Source of the DNA: Isoetes taiwanensis | Taxonomy: Eukaryota; Streptophyta; Lycopodiopsida; Isoetales; Isoetaceae | Reading direction: 5' to 3' | Length of the DNA stretch: 64,000 bases | Assembly (NCBI GenBank): GCA_021234155.1 | Contig: JAJEKV010000235.1 | Span: 372,001 to 436,000 of the forward strand | In this document: in pieces, positions 1 to 11,474 of the stretch | How the letters are laid out: each line of letters opens with the position of its first letter | Position numbering within the stretch: the stretch's first letter is position 1 | Translations under genes and position numbers: made by a program | The notes under the pieces: generated by a model | What the model was told of the DNA's origin: nothing | Databases searched by the model: none | Seen by the model: only the letters and a program-made list of their open reading frames with translations

Positions 1-757
1 TTTTGTATCTTATCGTTAACATCTGGGATTGACTAATAATGGATAGTTTGACGTAGAGTGTAAGCAACAGAAGATAAGATTTAAAGCAACACAAGGGGTA
101 GATAAAGACCATGAAAGAAAAGTGTACAATAGGCTGATCAAAAACAAAAAGAGGGCATACTTATACAAGAAACATAAAAAGATGGTGGAAGAACTTTTGG
201 TTGACCAAAAAAAGTTTTGGAAGAGACTTAAACCCTTGAAATATGGGGCTAACGGGCCACATGTTGATGCACTTATGCTGCATGTGAGGAAGCTATATAA
301 TGTAACCCAGCGGCGAGGCTAAGATGGCAGAAGACACACACACTATTGGTGATATTTCGCCATATATGATGTGCAAAATGGTCGCCAAAGACTTGCCAAT
401 GGCAAAGCTGTAGATGCTTGTGGCCTTATGACTAGATTGTTTAAATGGGCTGGCAAAGAAATTGCAAATAAATTGACTGATATATTTAACATGGCCTAGA
501 GAGATGGATTTCCTATATCATGGCAGGTAAATAGAGTTGTGCCATTGCATAAATCAGGAGATAAATAAGATCAAGTACTTATCATACCATCATGGTTGGC
601 AGGCTGTATGCAAAATTGTTTGCGTCTATACTTGAACGCAAAATAAGCACCTGGACAGAAGATCATAATGCAAGAGCTATAGGACAGGCAGAAATTAAAT
701 CCAAAAAGTCCACAGTTGATCACTTGGTCACTCTCCGTGCTATGATGGACTCAGTGG
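1..757 (+). mobile_element. LINE fragment 1 (ORF2 linker to RT palm start)
   Basis: This is a decayed piece of the window's main LINE family. It reads, with stops and frameshifts, from the linker after the endonuclease (DVECKQQKIRFKA near 51, KKFWKRLK near 210) into the start of the reverse transcriptase (GKAVDACGL near 400, WQVNRVVPLHKSGD near 523, GRLYAKLFASILERKISTW near 598). The same blocks occur in order in LINE-C at 15,480-15,830. It stops abruptly after the DHLVTLRAMMDSV block near 750, so the catalytic YxDD part is absent. In-frame stops, for example near 497 and 566, make it non-functional. The left end runs off the window. Confidence 0.85.
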
Positions 758-1299
758 TTGGGTAGAAATAACACGTCGCTGCGAGAAGCAGACTACTTGA
801 AGAGTGATATATCCATGAGTTCGCTACAAATTCTAAATGAAATGCACCCTGGACTACCACAGTCGTCGAATTTGTCGATCCTACGACCCAGATCGTATGT
901 TGGAGCTCTAAGCACCTCTTGTTTCGCTTATAGTCATTTATGATTGGAGGCGCCTATGATTTTAAAATATGAAATACGATTTCACCTAAGGTTTTGAGGG
1001 AATATAGAACCTCTATACGGCTTTGCTTAGGATTTTAGTAATTTATCATTAAAGGCGTCTATGATTTTGAAATACGAAATACGATTTCGCCCAAAGTTTT
1101 GAGGGAATATCGAACCTCCATATGGCTTTGCCTAAGATTTTAGAATATGAAATACGGGGGCTTGAACCTCTACCAAAATAACTCAATGTCCTAATAAGAT
1201 TACTTTAACCAATATACCCAGTGAGCTAATGTGATTATTTTTTATCTTGAATATGTATTTTTTTTATGGTCTATGGTTTCAGGAATTGTTATTTTTACA
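758..1299. repeat. Gene-free stretch with a ~104-bp tandem repeat
   Basis: No gene is visible. Positions about 940-1043 and 1044-1144 are two direct copies of a unit of about 104 bp, starting at ATGATTGGAGGCGCC and ATCATTAAAGGCGTC. They are roughly 85 percent alike and share TTTTGAGGGAATAT and GGCTTTGC blocks. The rest is AT-rich and featureless. Confidence 0.7.
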
Positions 1300-1490
1300 G
1301 CTCTCGCTGCCCTACGTAACCCCCCGTGTGAATATGCACCCAAACCAAAGGGGGTTTAAGGGGGATTTTAATTTAAATGTGTTAAATGCAATGGTTTGTG
1401 TTAATAATGTTAATGGTAGTTGTGTGTTGATTGTTATATTAAAAAAAAATTTGGGCCCTTCGGGCCCTAACTAAAGCAAACATAAGTAAA
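1300..1490 (+). repeat. Interspersed repeat R1, copy 1
   Basis: This is the first of four copies in the window of an unclassified repeat (others at about 6,786, 33,349 and 33,662). The shared core starts with CAGCTCTCG, then GTAACC and GTGTGAATATGCACCCAAA, followed by AGGGGGTTTAAGGGGG, a TTAA/TGTG-rich stretch and a poly-A run. It ends in a GC hairpin, GGGCCC-TTC-GGGCCC (1453-1467). No ORF is preserved between copies. The defined ends and terminal hairpin suggest a mobile element, but no target duplication or family was identified. Confidence 0.75.
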
Positions 1491-3340
1491 CTTTATGGGC
1501 CTAAATATTAATTACTAAAAAGCATAATAATATCAAGACAAACAAATTATTTACATTGCAAACAACTATTGAGTATATTTCATGTAGTCATTATATTCAT
1601 TATAGCAAATGCCTTTGGCTGGGGCGGCACATCAAGATGTGCAATAGCAAACTCTTTAGAGACAGATCAAAATAGATACACTCAAAAGTAAATACATTCA
1701 ATCAAAATCTGTTTTGAAGGAGCTGCATCATATGATGCCACAGTTTTTGCCATAATCTGATTTAACGAAGCTGCATCATATGATGTCACAGTTTTGCCAT
1801 CACTGGTGGTAACCTGAAATGACAAACTCTGGCCATTTAAGAGGCTGTTACTCTACCAATTTTGGCTCCAATTTCTGGACATTGCTTGCCACCTAGTGTT
1901 TGATCCCTTTACTGATACTGCATGCACATCCCCTGCCCCTCCAACATTTGTTACAACCCGTTTAGTTTACTGTGAACCTCATTCACATTCAATGAAAATA
2001 AGTTTTGAAGGAGCTGCATCATATGATGCCACAGTTTTGCCATAATCTGTTTTAAGGAAGCTGTATCATAACATGATCTTTACCTTACAAAAATTATATA
2101 GAAGGAAGAAATGCTTGTACAAATGATAGCCAATATGCTGGTGAAGCAAGCAAACTGATGAGAGCAGACCTCTATAACAAAGCTCAGTTTTTTGCCATCA
2201 CATGAAACGGCATCAAGACATAAAGACAACAGGAAATCAAAATCCAATAAATTGGAGCACCGACATTACTCTGCATGACATGTGCTGCTCGCTTCTTGTT
2301 CTTGCCTAATTCTCATATAATCCTGCATCAACTAGAAACTGCAAATTCAATACAAAAAGGAATATATTAATGGGTTGTATTTTTATCGTCTATAATGTAT
2401 TTCTGCCTGCTAAATGTCTACTCTGGCATGACGCACAAGTGCCCAAGCAAGAAGGCAACGAAATGAAAAGAGCTTTGGCCTCTTTCAGCATTTTAGCAGA
2501 ACCATAGTTCAGCTGAAAGATGCAAATCCAGTGTCTACAATAGATAAAGAGAATTTAAGGATTAGGTGCTCAAACATTTGGAAAATTGTAGAAGCAGGAT
2601 TATTGGCAACTTGAACTTAAATAGAAGTGGATTTGGCAGCTGCAAAACTGTGTTTATCTTTCAAAATTTCCAAGGATACATGCAGGCAAAAGTGTGTTTA
2701 CCTTTAAAATTCAAAGCTCCATTGCATTCCTTGCTCCAGATCAAGAAAATTAAAAGCTTGGAGCCTGCATTGAGTCACAGGCAAACTATAATTATAGAAG
2801 CCAGGGTACCGACCATACGCTGAGATAAAAGAAAAAATCCTAATAAATTCAGACACAAATTTGATACCTTGTTGTTCTGCCTTATGCCTTATCCCTGTCT
2901 CTTTCTTCTTACACCCACGCACTCACTTCCTACTTGGCAGTTTTCATACAGGACAGAAGACCAGAAATAGAGTTGTTCATATTACCTCCAGTATTCATAG
3001 GGACGTTTCCTCCAACATACTTGGCGATTTTGAGCCGTTATTATCACACTTGAAGCTCCAGGCAAATAGCACTAAGGATCTAATGCCAGAAGACAGACCG
3101 CCATCATACAAGGCATTGCTTAATGCCCTAACTCAGAGCAATCGATCAAGCTAAACACGGACTGTGGTAGGATCTGGGCCTGAAGGGCGGATTCGTGAGC
3201 TGCAGGCCGCCTCTGTGACGTTAGGTTTAAAAGAAAATAAAAATAATCAGTTAGTTCGAAATAGTTAAATGGTTAAAATGGTCATGTTAGTGGATGAAGA
3301 TTACCTAAAAAAAAAAACCTAAACAACCCTAAAAAAAACC
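1491..3340. other. Gene-free stretch with palindrome-centred short repeats
   Basis: No convincing gene. A repeat unit GAAGGAGCTGCATCATATG followed by ATGCCACAGTTTTGCC occurs at 1716, about 1770 and 2007. It is centred on the palindrome GCATCATATGATGC (1725-1738 and 2016-2029, with one changed base in the copy at 1773). An open frame at 2861-3154 has no recognisable domain and is not called. Telo-box-like ACCCTAAA motifs cluster at 3315-3350. Confidence 0.6.
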
Positions 3341-3530
3341 CTAAACTCATGGGAGGATATTCACCACAGGATTTGCCCCCTTTTCTAAAATCAATGGCTT
3401 ACAAAAGGGTGCACTCTAGAAATACTATGTAGTACACCTGGATGAATACGGCCACCAAATCATATGAAAACCTTAGAGAAAACAGTACAAAAACACAAAA
3501 AAACCCCCTGTTATAATGCTAGATATTGAA
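3341..3530 (+). repeat. Interspersed repeat R2, copy 1
   Basis: A stretch of about 180 bp starting near CACAGGATTTGCCCCC, running through GCACTCTAGAAATACT and AACCTTAG, and ending AAAAACCCCCTGTTATAATG then CTAGATATT. Related copies lie at 8,855-9,030 and 36,540-36,672, and all three end at the same place. Here the sequence immediately after the shared end is a truncated LINE. No coding capacity. Element class unknown. Confidence 0.75.
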
Positions 3531-4657
<1,127 letters not shown>

Positions 4658-5454
4658 ATGTATGGCAGGAATAAACCAGCTAAGGCAAAAACTACTGAGA
4701 TAATTGATGATGGAGATGCTGATTCATCTGAACCTGAACCTAAAACAGATCATACAGCATCTGAAACAGAAGAAAACATATCAGTGCTCCAACAAATGAA
4801 GGAAATGCTTGGAGAATTCAAGAAAACATTTATCAAAGACTTTGTAAAGAATGCAATGCAGGAAATGCTGAAGGAATTGAGAGCAACAATAACAGATGAA
4901 TTTAGGAAAGAGATTGAAAAAATTAAATCAGATGGAGAAGAGACTGCAAGGTAATTGCGACAAGAAATTGAACTGCTCAAACAGGGCTCCAGTAAGGAAG
5001 ATGTATTGCCAAAGGCGTCTTTAGAAATGAAAGAGTTTGCGACACTAAAAAATCAGTTTCAGGACTATGTGGAAGAACAAGAACGACGACAAAGATTCTT
5101 GAATCTAAGGATTGTTGGATTACCTGAGGCTGACCAGGAGAATTACAAAATGGAGGTAGAGAGACTCTTTGTGGCTGAACTTGGAGTGCTAGATGCCAGC
5201 ATCTGAGGCTTTTCGAGTTGGGGAAAAAAAAAGGTACCCGACATGTTGTTGTTCGTTTCAATAATAGCAGAGAAGGCAAAATTGCGGTGCTAAAAAACAA
5301 ATACAAGCTGAAAGAAAAATTCATTTGGATAAATGAGAATCTGACAAGAGAGCAAATGAAAGCTAAAAAACAGGAACTCGAAAGAGTTAAGGAGGCTAGG
5401 GCTAATAACAAAAAGGTTGAATGGAAAAAGGGAAAGGCTATCATTGAGGCATAG
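4658..5454 (+). pseudogene. LINE-A ORF1 (L1-like RNA-binding protein), two breaks
   Basis: The product would be the nucleic-acid chaperone of the LINE particle. The first ~100 residues are acidic then heptad-like (VLQQMKEMLGEFKKTF...), a likely coiled coil. A TAA near 4952 interrupts the frame, which continues in the same phase (RQEIELLKQG). Next comes an RRM-like block, RRQRFLNLRIVGLPE, near 5087. After a stop/frameshift near 5204, a third part follows, GTRHVVVRFNNSREGKIAVL then WINENLTREQMKAKKQELE, ending KKVEWKKGKAIIEA. This order (coiled coil, RRM, C-terminal domain) resembles L1 ORF1p rather than the zinc-knuckle ORF1 usual in angiosperm L1s. The C-terminal part recurs at 14,290-14,396. 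Confidence 0.7.
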
Positions 5455-5462
5455 GTAGAAGC

Positions 5463-6786
5463 GGAGGCACTCACAATTGTCATTTGGAATATAAACGACT
5501 CACAGTAGACAAGATTTTGAGTGTGAGGGAAATTTTAGATGAAACTGATATGATCTGCTTCGTAGAAACAAAGGAACATGACCTTTATGAGTTACCTGAA
5601 ATTGATGGATATGAAATTATTTATTCAGTATGGAACAATAGATTTAAGCAAAGGGATAATGGCAATGGTGGCGTGGCGTGCTATATCAAAAACACAGTTC
5701 GAAATTTAGTGCAAGGAGTTAAAAAGGACAAGAATAACCAGTATATTTGGCTCTCAATTCAGGGACCAAAAATTACATATTATATGGCAGTGTGTTATTA
5801 TGCACTGAGACATAAGCCAACGTATCAAAATACTGATGCATGTAGTGAAGATTTGTTTTTTGAATTAGAGCAGGATATCATGAGATTTCAAGATAAAAGG
5901 GACATCATACTAGTAGGAGATTTCAATGGGTTGTAGGTCAAGGAGTGTAGTGGACTATGTGATCGCATCTGGCAAAATAATTGAGCAGATAACAGACTTT
6001 GTAGTCATGAAGGAACAGATTGAATCAAACCATGTGCCCTTGGCCTTCTCGCTTCCTGTTAAGAAAATGGATGAAGAGCACACTTCTGGAAAGGCTCAGT
6101 GATAAGACTCAATCCAAAAAAGGCTGATCAGTATAAACAAAAAATTGAAAACTTGATTGGTAACATGCAATGGCCAGATAATGCTGCAGAGATTAGCAGT
6201 GGCTTACACAAAATACTCATAGATGCATCAAAAAAAAGTTTTGCTTCCCATCGAGCAATGAAAGGGCTGAAGTGCAATTCTTGGTTTGACTCTGAATGTA
6301 AGGAGGCTAGAAAGAGGCTTATGAACTGCACAGATGATGAAAAAGATGGATTGAAGAAGGCATACAGAAACTCGGTAAGGAGGAAAAAGAGAAAATTCAT
6401 CAAATGCCAACAAGAGACATTGTTGAATCAATGTCTCGCAGAGCCTAAGCTCTTTTGGAGCAAGCTAAAACAGACAAGACCACATCAGATCCCTCTCAAG
6501 GCAGAGGAGTGTGGGCTCAAGTGGTTAAGTTGTACAATGACAATAGCATCCCACCCGAAAAAGGCATAAAATCGGATCTCATATTTACAGAAGAAGATAT
6601 AGCTGAAGGTATCAAACACCTCGCAAATGGTAAAGCTAGAGATTCACAGGGGCTATGTGCAGAGCATTTGAAATGGGCTGGTGACACTCTTTATATAATG
6701 ATTGCAAAAATGTTTACATCAGTAATGAGCCAAGGGATCCCCCGAGATTGGCAACTTAATAGAGTGGTCCCGATTCACAAAACAGG
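5463..6786 (+). pseudogene. LINE-A ORF2: AP-endonuclease, linker, RT start
   Basis: ORF2 would supply target cleavage and reverse transcription. The endonuclease shows VIWNIN near 5479, the catalytic-type CFVETKEHD (about 5556), GNGGVACYIKN (about 5660) and ILVGDFNG (about 5905). It then jumps directly to SRSVVDYVIASGK and SNHVPLAF. LINE-C keeps extra sequence between the equivalents, so an internal deletion near 5935 is likely. The linker holds LKCNSWFDSECKEARK (about 6267). The RT start holds IAEGIKHLANGKARDSQGLC and PRDWQLNRVVPIHKTG, after which R1 takes over. Frame changes occur near 5936, 6100 and 6480. Confidence 0.85.
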
Positions 6787-6990
6787 TCCCCCCGTGTGAA
6801 TATGCACCCAAACAAAAGGGGGTTTAAGGGGGAATTTAATTTTAAGGTGTGTAATGTAATGGTTTGTGTTATAACACAAAAAAAATTTTGCCCCTTCGGG
6901 GCAAAAAACAAACATCATATCACACTTGGAAACATTAGATGTAATGGTTTGTGTTAGATTAAGAAAATTTTGGCCCCTTCAAGGCCTTGC
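6786..6990 (+). repeat. Interspersed repeat R1, copy 2
   Basis: Starts at CCCCCCGTGTGAATATGCAC exactly where LINE-A ends. It has the same GGGGGTTTAAGGGGG block and TGGTTTGTGTTA. The hairpin is TTTTGCCCC-TTC-GGGGCAAAA (6886-6906). A second diverged TGGTTTGTGTTAGATTAAG plus GGCCCCTTCAAGGCC block follows at about 6940-6988, so the distal module is duplicated in this copy. Confidence 0.75.
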
Positions 6991-8854
6991 CTAAAACAAT
7001 ATAGTCGTGAAGAGCACTTAAACCATGTGCTTTGCCATGGCACCTATGTTGTCGTATATTTAAAAAATGCCATCTTGATATATATGTTGTGGGGAATAAT
7101 CAAACATCTCCACAAATGGATCGAGTTAAGATTTGGTAAACATGAGATCATCATATTTCCACAATTCTCAACCAATATTTGCCTTGCAACTTAAATGGAT
7201 GGGCATAAACTCTGAAATGAACGTAAATACTTGAGCACTTCAACTTCAGAATAAGCAAAACTTTACAAGAACTCACAAGGAATAGACATGGGAGTATTCT
7301 TGTCCAAGGTTTGAATTGGTTAACACTTCTCTAACTTCCAACATAAACCAAATTGCAAAAATATCCCCAATCGTATGAACACTGCAACCTATTCCATTCC
7401 AGGTACAACGTGCCATTCTAACTAAAACATAGTTGTCACGTTATGGACGCCAATTTGGATGTCAATTTTCTGTGCGTCAAGTAGCCAAGCTATAGAATTC
7501 ATCTTTGATTATTTCCAATCTCTACTTGATAGGTCCTACGTACACGAGACGACAAAATCCATAGAAGCTAATATGTCATGCTAGATTTGTAGGCAATCTA
7601 GCAGAAGCTAATTTGTAGGCAATGCCCTGCATACAAAAATGCCAAAAGATCTACACAATCAGAGACAAAGAAAATATACCAACAAGGAAACAAACATATT
7701 AGCATCTCAGAAATGCCAAAAGATCTACACAATTAGAGACAAATAAAAGATACCAACTTAGCATCTCAGAATCTTCATGCTCATCTGCCAATAGAACACA
7801 ATACAAATGAGAATTGAGAAATAGTATATTTCTGCATGCCCTGTATTGCCATTAATATCGGTTCAGTTCCTTGTACTTAGCTCTATTTTGAGGATGTCCC
7901 TGCCTATTGTGTTTTTGCAAGTGCAAATATGTACTCTTGGAGCTAAATTTATCGGGATAACAAAGCTTACCAAATATCCCTAGGCAGAAAAGTAGGATTT
8001 GTCGCCATGCCCCGCCATGATGATCCGAATTTTGAACTCCACAATCCACGTACATAAATGGATCCCGTTTGCAGAGAGGTGAGAACTAACTTGCACAGGG
8101 GCGCCTTGCATCAGTTAAATTCTATTTCTTTGCATGCCCTGTATTTAGTGCAGTTCAAGCAATAAGAATGGCTGCTGCCGTATCCTTCAGCCAGAGTAAT
8201 ACTTAACAAGTGGAAAAATAGGGCAGAGCTGTGGAAGCATACGATCTTCATTTCTATAAAACTAATGAACTGTTGAAACCGGATCAGAGCTTGAAAACAT
8301 ACCATCTTCACTTTTTTAAAAGCTGATGAACCGTTGGAATCAGATCAGAGCTATGAAAGCATACCATCTTCATGTCTTTAAAATTAATGAACCAAATGGG
8401 CATGCCTGATGGATAACTAGGCGTCTACTAGATCTGACCGTGCCATACCATACTCTGATGCAGACGCTGCATCCCCAGCACCGCAAACCAATCAATCTGT
8501 CCGTAAGCTAAAGGGCCTCTACATGTTCATAGAAATGAAAAAAGAAAAATAGCTCCATCGTTTAAAACACAACGTTTAAAACACAAAAGCAGGAGGAAGG
8601 ACACACACGACGTTAGAATGGCTGCTGCCATTATAACAGCTTCTCTAAATAAATTTTTCAATCCGGATATCAAAGTGCTTGCCAAAGAACTGGCCGTAAC
8701 AATAAGCTCCTGCCTTTGCCAGATTCGAAGGTGATGCATTAGGCAATTCCCTTCGGAGTTCCTTTGAAAAATCACAAGGCTTTCCACGCAACAATAAGCT
8801 CATGCATGCTAGCCCTAGATATTAAACCCTAAAAAAACCGGCACAAAAAAGCCC
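6991..8854. other. Gene-free stretch with short tandem repeats
   Basis: No gene recognised. AATGCCAAAAGATCTACACAA units occur at about 7640 and 7711 with a shared downstream ACCAAC...TTAGCATCTCAGAA. At 8221-8393 three units of about 60 bp share AGAGCT...GAA.CATACCATCTTCA, ATAAA and TGATGAACC/TTGAA blocks. The rest is AT-rich without domain-bearing frames. Confidence 0.6.
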
Positions 8855-9030
8855 CCACCACAGGATTTGCCCCCTTTTCTAAAATCAACGGCTAACAAAA
8901 GGTTGCACTCTAGAAATACTCTTTAGTACACCTGGATGAATACGACCACCAAATCATATGAAAACCTTAGAGAAAACAGTACAAAAACATAAAAAAAACC
9001 CCCTATTATAATGCTACATATTCTCAAAAC
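8855..9030 (+). repeat. Interspersed repeat R2, copy 2
   Basis: About 90 percent like R2 copy 1 over its length (CACAGGATTTGCCCCC to CCCCCTATTATAATG then CTACATATT). LINE-B begins immediately after the shared end. LINE fragment 2 does the same after copy 1, but at a different codon of ORF2. Confidence 0.78.
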
Positions 9031-10746
9031 TACTAGCCACAATATTAGAGAAGAAGATAAGCAATTGGGCTGAAAAATATGGCATGCGGGCGGAGACTCA
9101 AGCTGGATTCAGACCCAAGAAGTCTACTACTGACCATCTACTTACTTTGAAAACCATATTTGATTCAGTTAAAGGTACGAAGAAGCCAGTATATGTCTCC
9201 TTTATTGATTTTAGGAAGGCATTTGATAAAGTGCCGAGAGTAAAGCTCTGGGAAAGAATGGAAAGACTTCAGTTACCTGAGCATTTAAGAGATGCGGTAC
9301 GTGTTCTATATGAAAAAGTGTTAGTACAACTCTCCTTTCCTTTTTCTGTAGATGTGCAAGACTATGTTGAAAGTAATATCGGAGTAAAGCAGGGATGCCC
9401 AATGTCTCCAACGCTATTTGGGCTATTTATTGATAATTTAGAAGAATGGTTACACCATAATTCGGAAGGGGGTACGATGCTGAATGGGTATGTGGTTAAA
9501 TTGCTTATGTATGTTGATGATGTTGTTATCTTTGCACGCACACGCGAACATATGCAGCAGCACCTAGATGGATTAGCCAAGTTTTGTGATGAAACAGGAA
9601 TGCAAGTAAATCTGGAAAAAACAAATGTTATGACAGTTGGAGCTCTCAAGCAGGACTTCCCGTTTAACTATAAAGGCAACATTGTGGAAACATGTGATGC
9701 ATATAAATATTTGGGATTGATTATAAGCAAGAACCACAAATGGAACATATGTATTGCTCAAAGAATGGAGGGGGGGCTGAAAGCCTTATACGCATTGCAA
9801 AGCATGTGCCGCAAAATTTTCTTATGGTCATGGCAAGATAAGACTTTTTCAAACACTTGTGCAGACTGTTGTTCTATATGGATGTGAAATATGGGGACTC
9901 GGCTTGCCACAAGGTTTATGGAAAGATATTGAGCAGGTCTTGAAAAACTTTCTACGTCTAGAAAGGTTCAGACTCCATATCCAATGATGCTATCCGAATG
10001 TGAACTCATGCCGCTTGAAGAAGAAGCAGTACTTAGATGCATCAGATATTTAAAAAAAGTAAGACAGATGAATGCCTCTAGACTTCCACATAAGGCTATG
10101 ATAGCAAGTGAAGAAGGGGGTTGGTTTGCAGATGTGAAAAAATGGCTCGAAAAATGGGACATTGATTGGAAAGATGCAATCCTAGTCAAAGATGATCTTA
10201 AGCACTGGGTACCCCCAAGACCAAAATGCTTCTATATAGACAAAACATGAATCCTAACCTGGACAAGGCTGCTCATCTGTATGAGAACATATCTATAAAG
10301 AAGAGACATACCATTAGCAGAATCCGCCTTAGCTCACACCACTTTGGTGTGGAAGTTGGGAGATGGGGGCAAATTCCAAGGACAATGCGTGATTGTCAAG
10401 TTTGTGGTGGAGAAGATATAGAGGATGAAGAGCATATCCTACTGAAATGCCCAGCTTAGCTACTACTACGAGACCGATATAAAATAGATGCAAAGGATCT
10501 CAGGGAATTCTTTGGGCTGCAGGGGGATAAAATAGGGTCCTATATTTTAGACATTCTGAAATATAGAGGAAATTGTATGAAAATTTTGAATATATTATTA
10601 GATGAAAGTGAGAATATGAGTGAGAGTGAGGAGGTAGATGAGGACTCAGAGACCCATCTACTCTTTTATGATATAATGTAATAAATCTCGTCTAATAGGC
10701 CTGAGCTCCCATAGACGTAATACATTTCATTTCATTTCATTTCATT
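9031..10746 (+). mobile_element. LINE-B, 5'-truncated, RT to 3' tail
   Basis: The copy starts within the RT (SKLLATILEKKISNWAEKYG, read from 9033) and runs to a normal family 3' end. The long open part 9084-9887 holds AGFRPKKSTTDH, VSFIDFRKAFDKV, NIGVKQGCPMSPTLFG, the catalytic box MYVDDVV and a C-terminal thumb. A frameshift near 9826 leads into LYGCEIWG-type sequence. The C-terminal region follows in shifting frames: ECELMPLEEEAVLR at about 9995, GWFADVKKWLEKW at about 10,120, RLSSHHFGVEVGRWGQIP at about 10,330, and the knuckle CQVCGG...EDEEHILLKC. The 3' end has AGACGTAATA, TTTCATTTCATTTC and a short TC-rich tail. The 3' stem-loop is weak here. Confidence 0.93.
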
Positions 10747-11474
10747 TCTCTTTCCCTCTGTGTTATTGTATTGATCAGATAGGAAAAATTACAATACAAT
10801 ACAAAGATCCGTCATGGATCAAATATAGTTTACGTACAAAGGATCCCATCTGGATCAGAATATATCTGTAGCTAAAGTACACATGAGCCTCTCTCAACCT
10901 CTTCTTATGTCTAACCAATATGTATCAACCTCTTCTTCTGTCTAATTAATATGTCAAACAGGTAACTGCAAGCTTTAATCTGCTGCCACACTTCGTTTAA
11001 CTACAGGAACCCATACGTAACTCTTGTTGGGCCAATATCAAGAACAGACAGCCACATGGGGAATGACGATGCATTAAAAGACCCGATAACTTTATGTACT
11101 GACGTTTATCTCCAAGTAACTGAGCACAAAATATAGACAATAATCCAGGGGAAGGACTCTATACAAGCATTTATGTTAAGTCCATCAAATATTGCAACGC
11201 ACAAAGAGTAAAAAATATCCACCAAATGGGCATATGAACACCAAATAAGAAATCAATATCGAATAAAATATCAATATCTTCTACCATGTTATCAGATACG
11301 AAGTTTGAGCCTTCAATCAATCCCCTTGAAGCTTTTTCTAGCAATGTTAGCTAGAGAATACCTACCTAAGTTTTGTAATTATTTTATGTTTTATTAATCA
11401 ATTCAGATTCATATATATAAAGAAAAAAATCTATGTGTGTGTTTTTAGGCCTTGACATCAATAAAAATTCATAC
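10747..11474. other. Gene-free stretch between LINE-B and XLG
   Basis: No gene is seen. It may be XLG intron, since the last XLG exon seen ends with a good donor at 11,474 and no continuation was found here. Only AT-rich sequence and a short repeated CCTCTTCTTNTGTCTAA motif (about 10,901 and 10,932) are visible. Confidence 0.5.

Noticed and set aside
2861-3154. 97-codon plus frame as a host gene
   Set aside because: No domain, no splice partners and biased composition in its first third.
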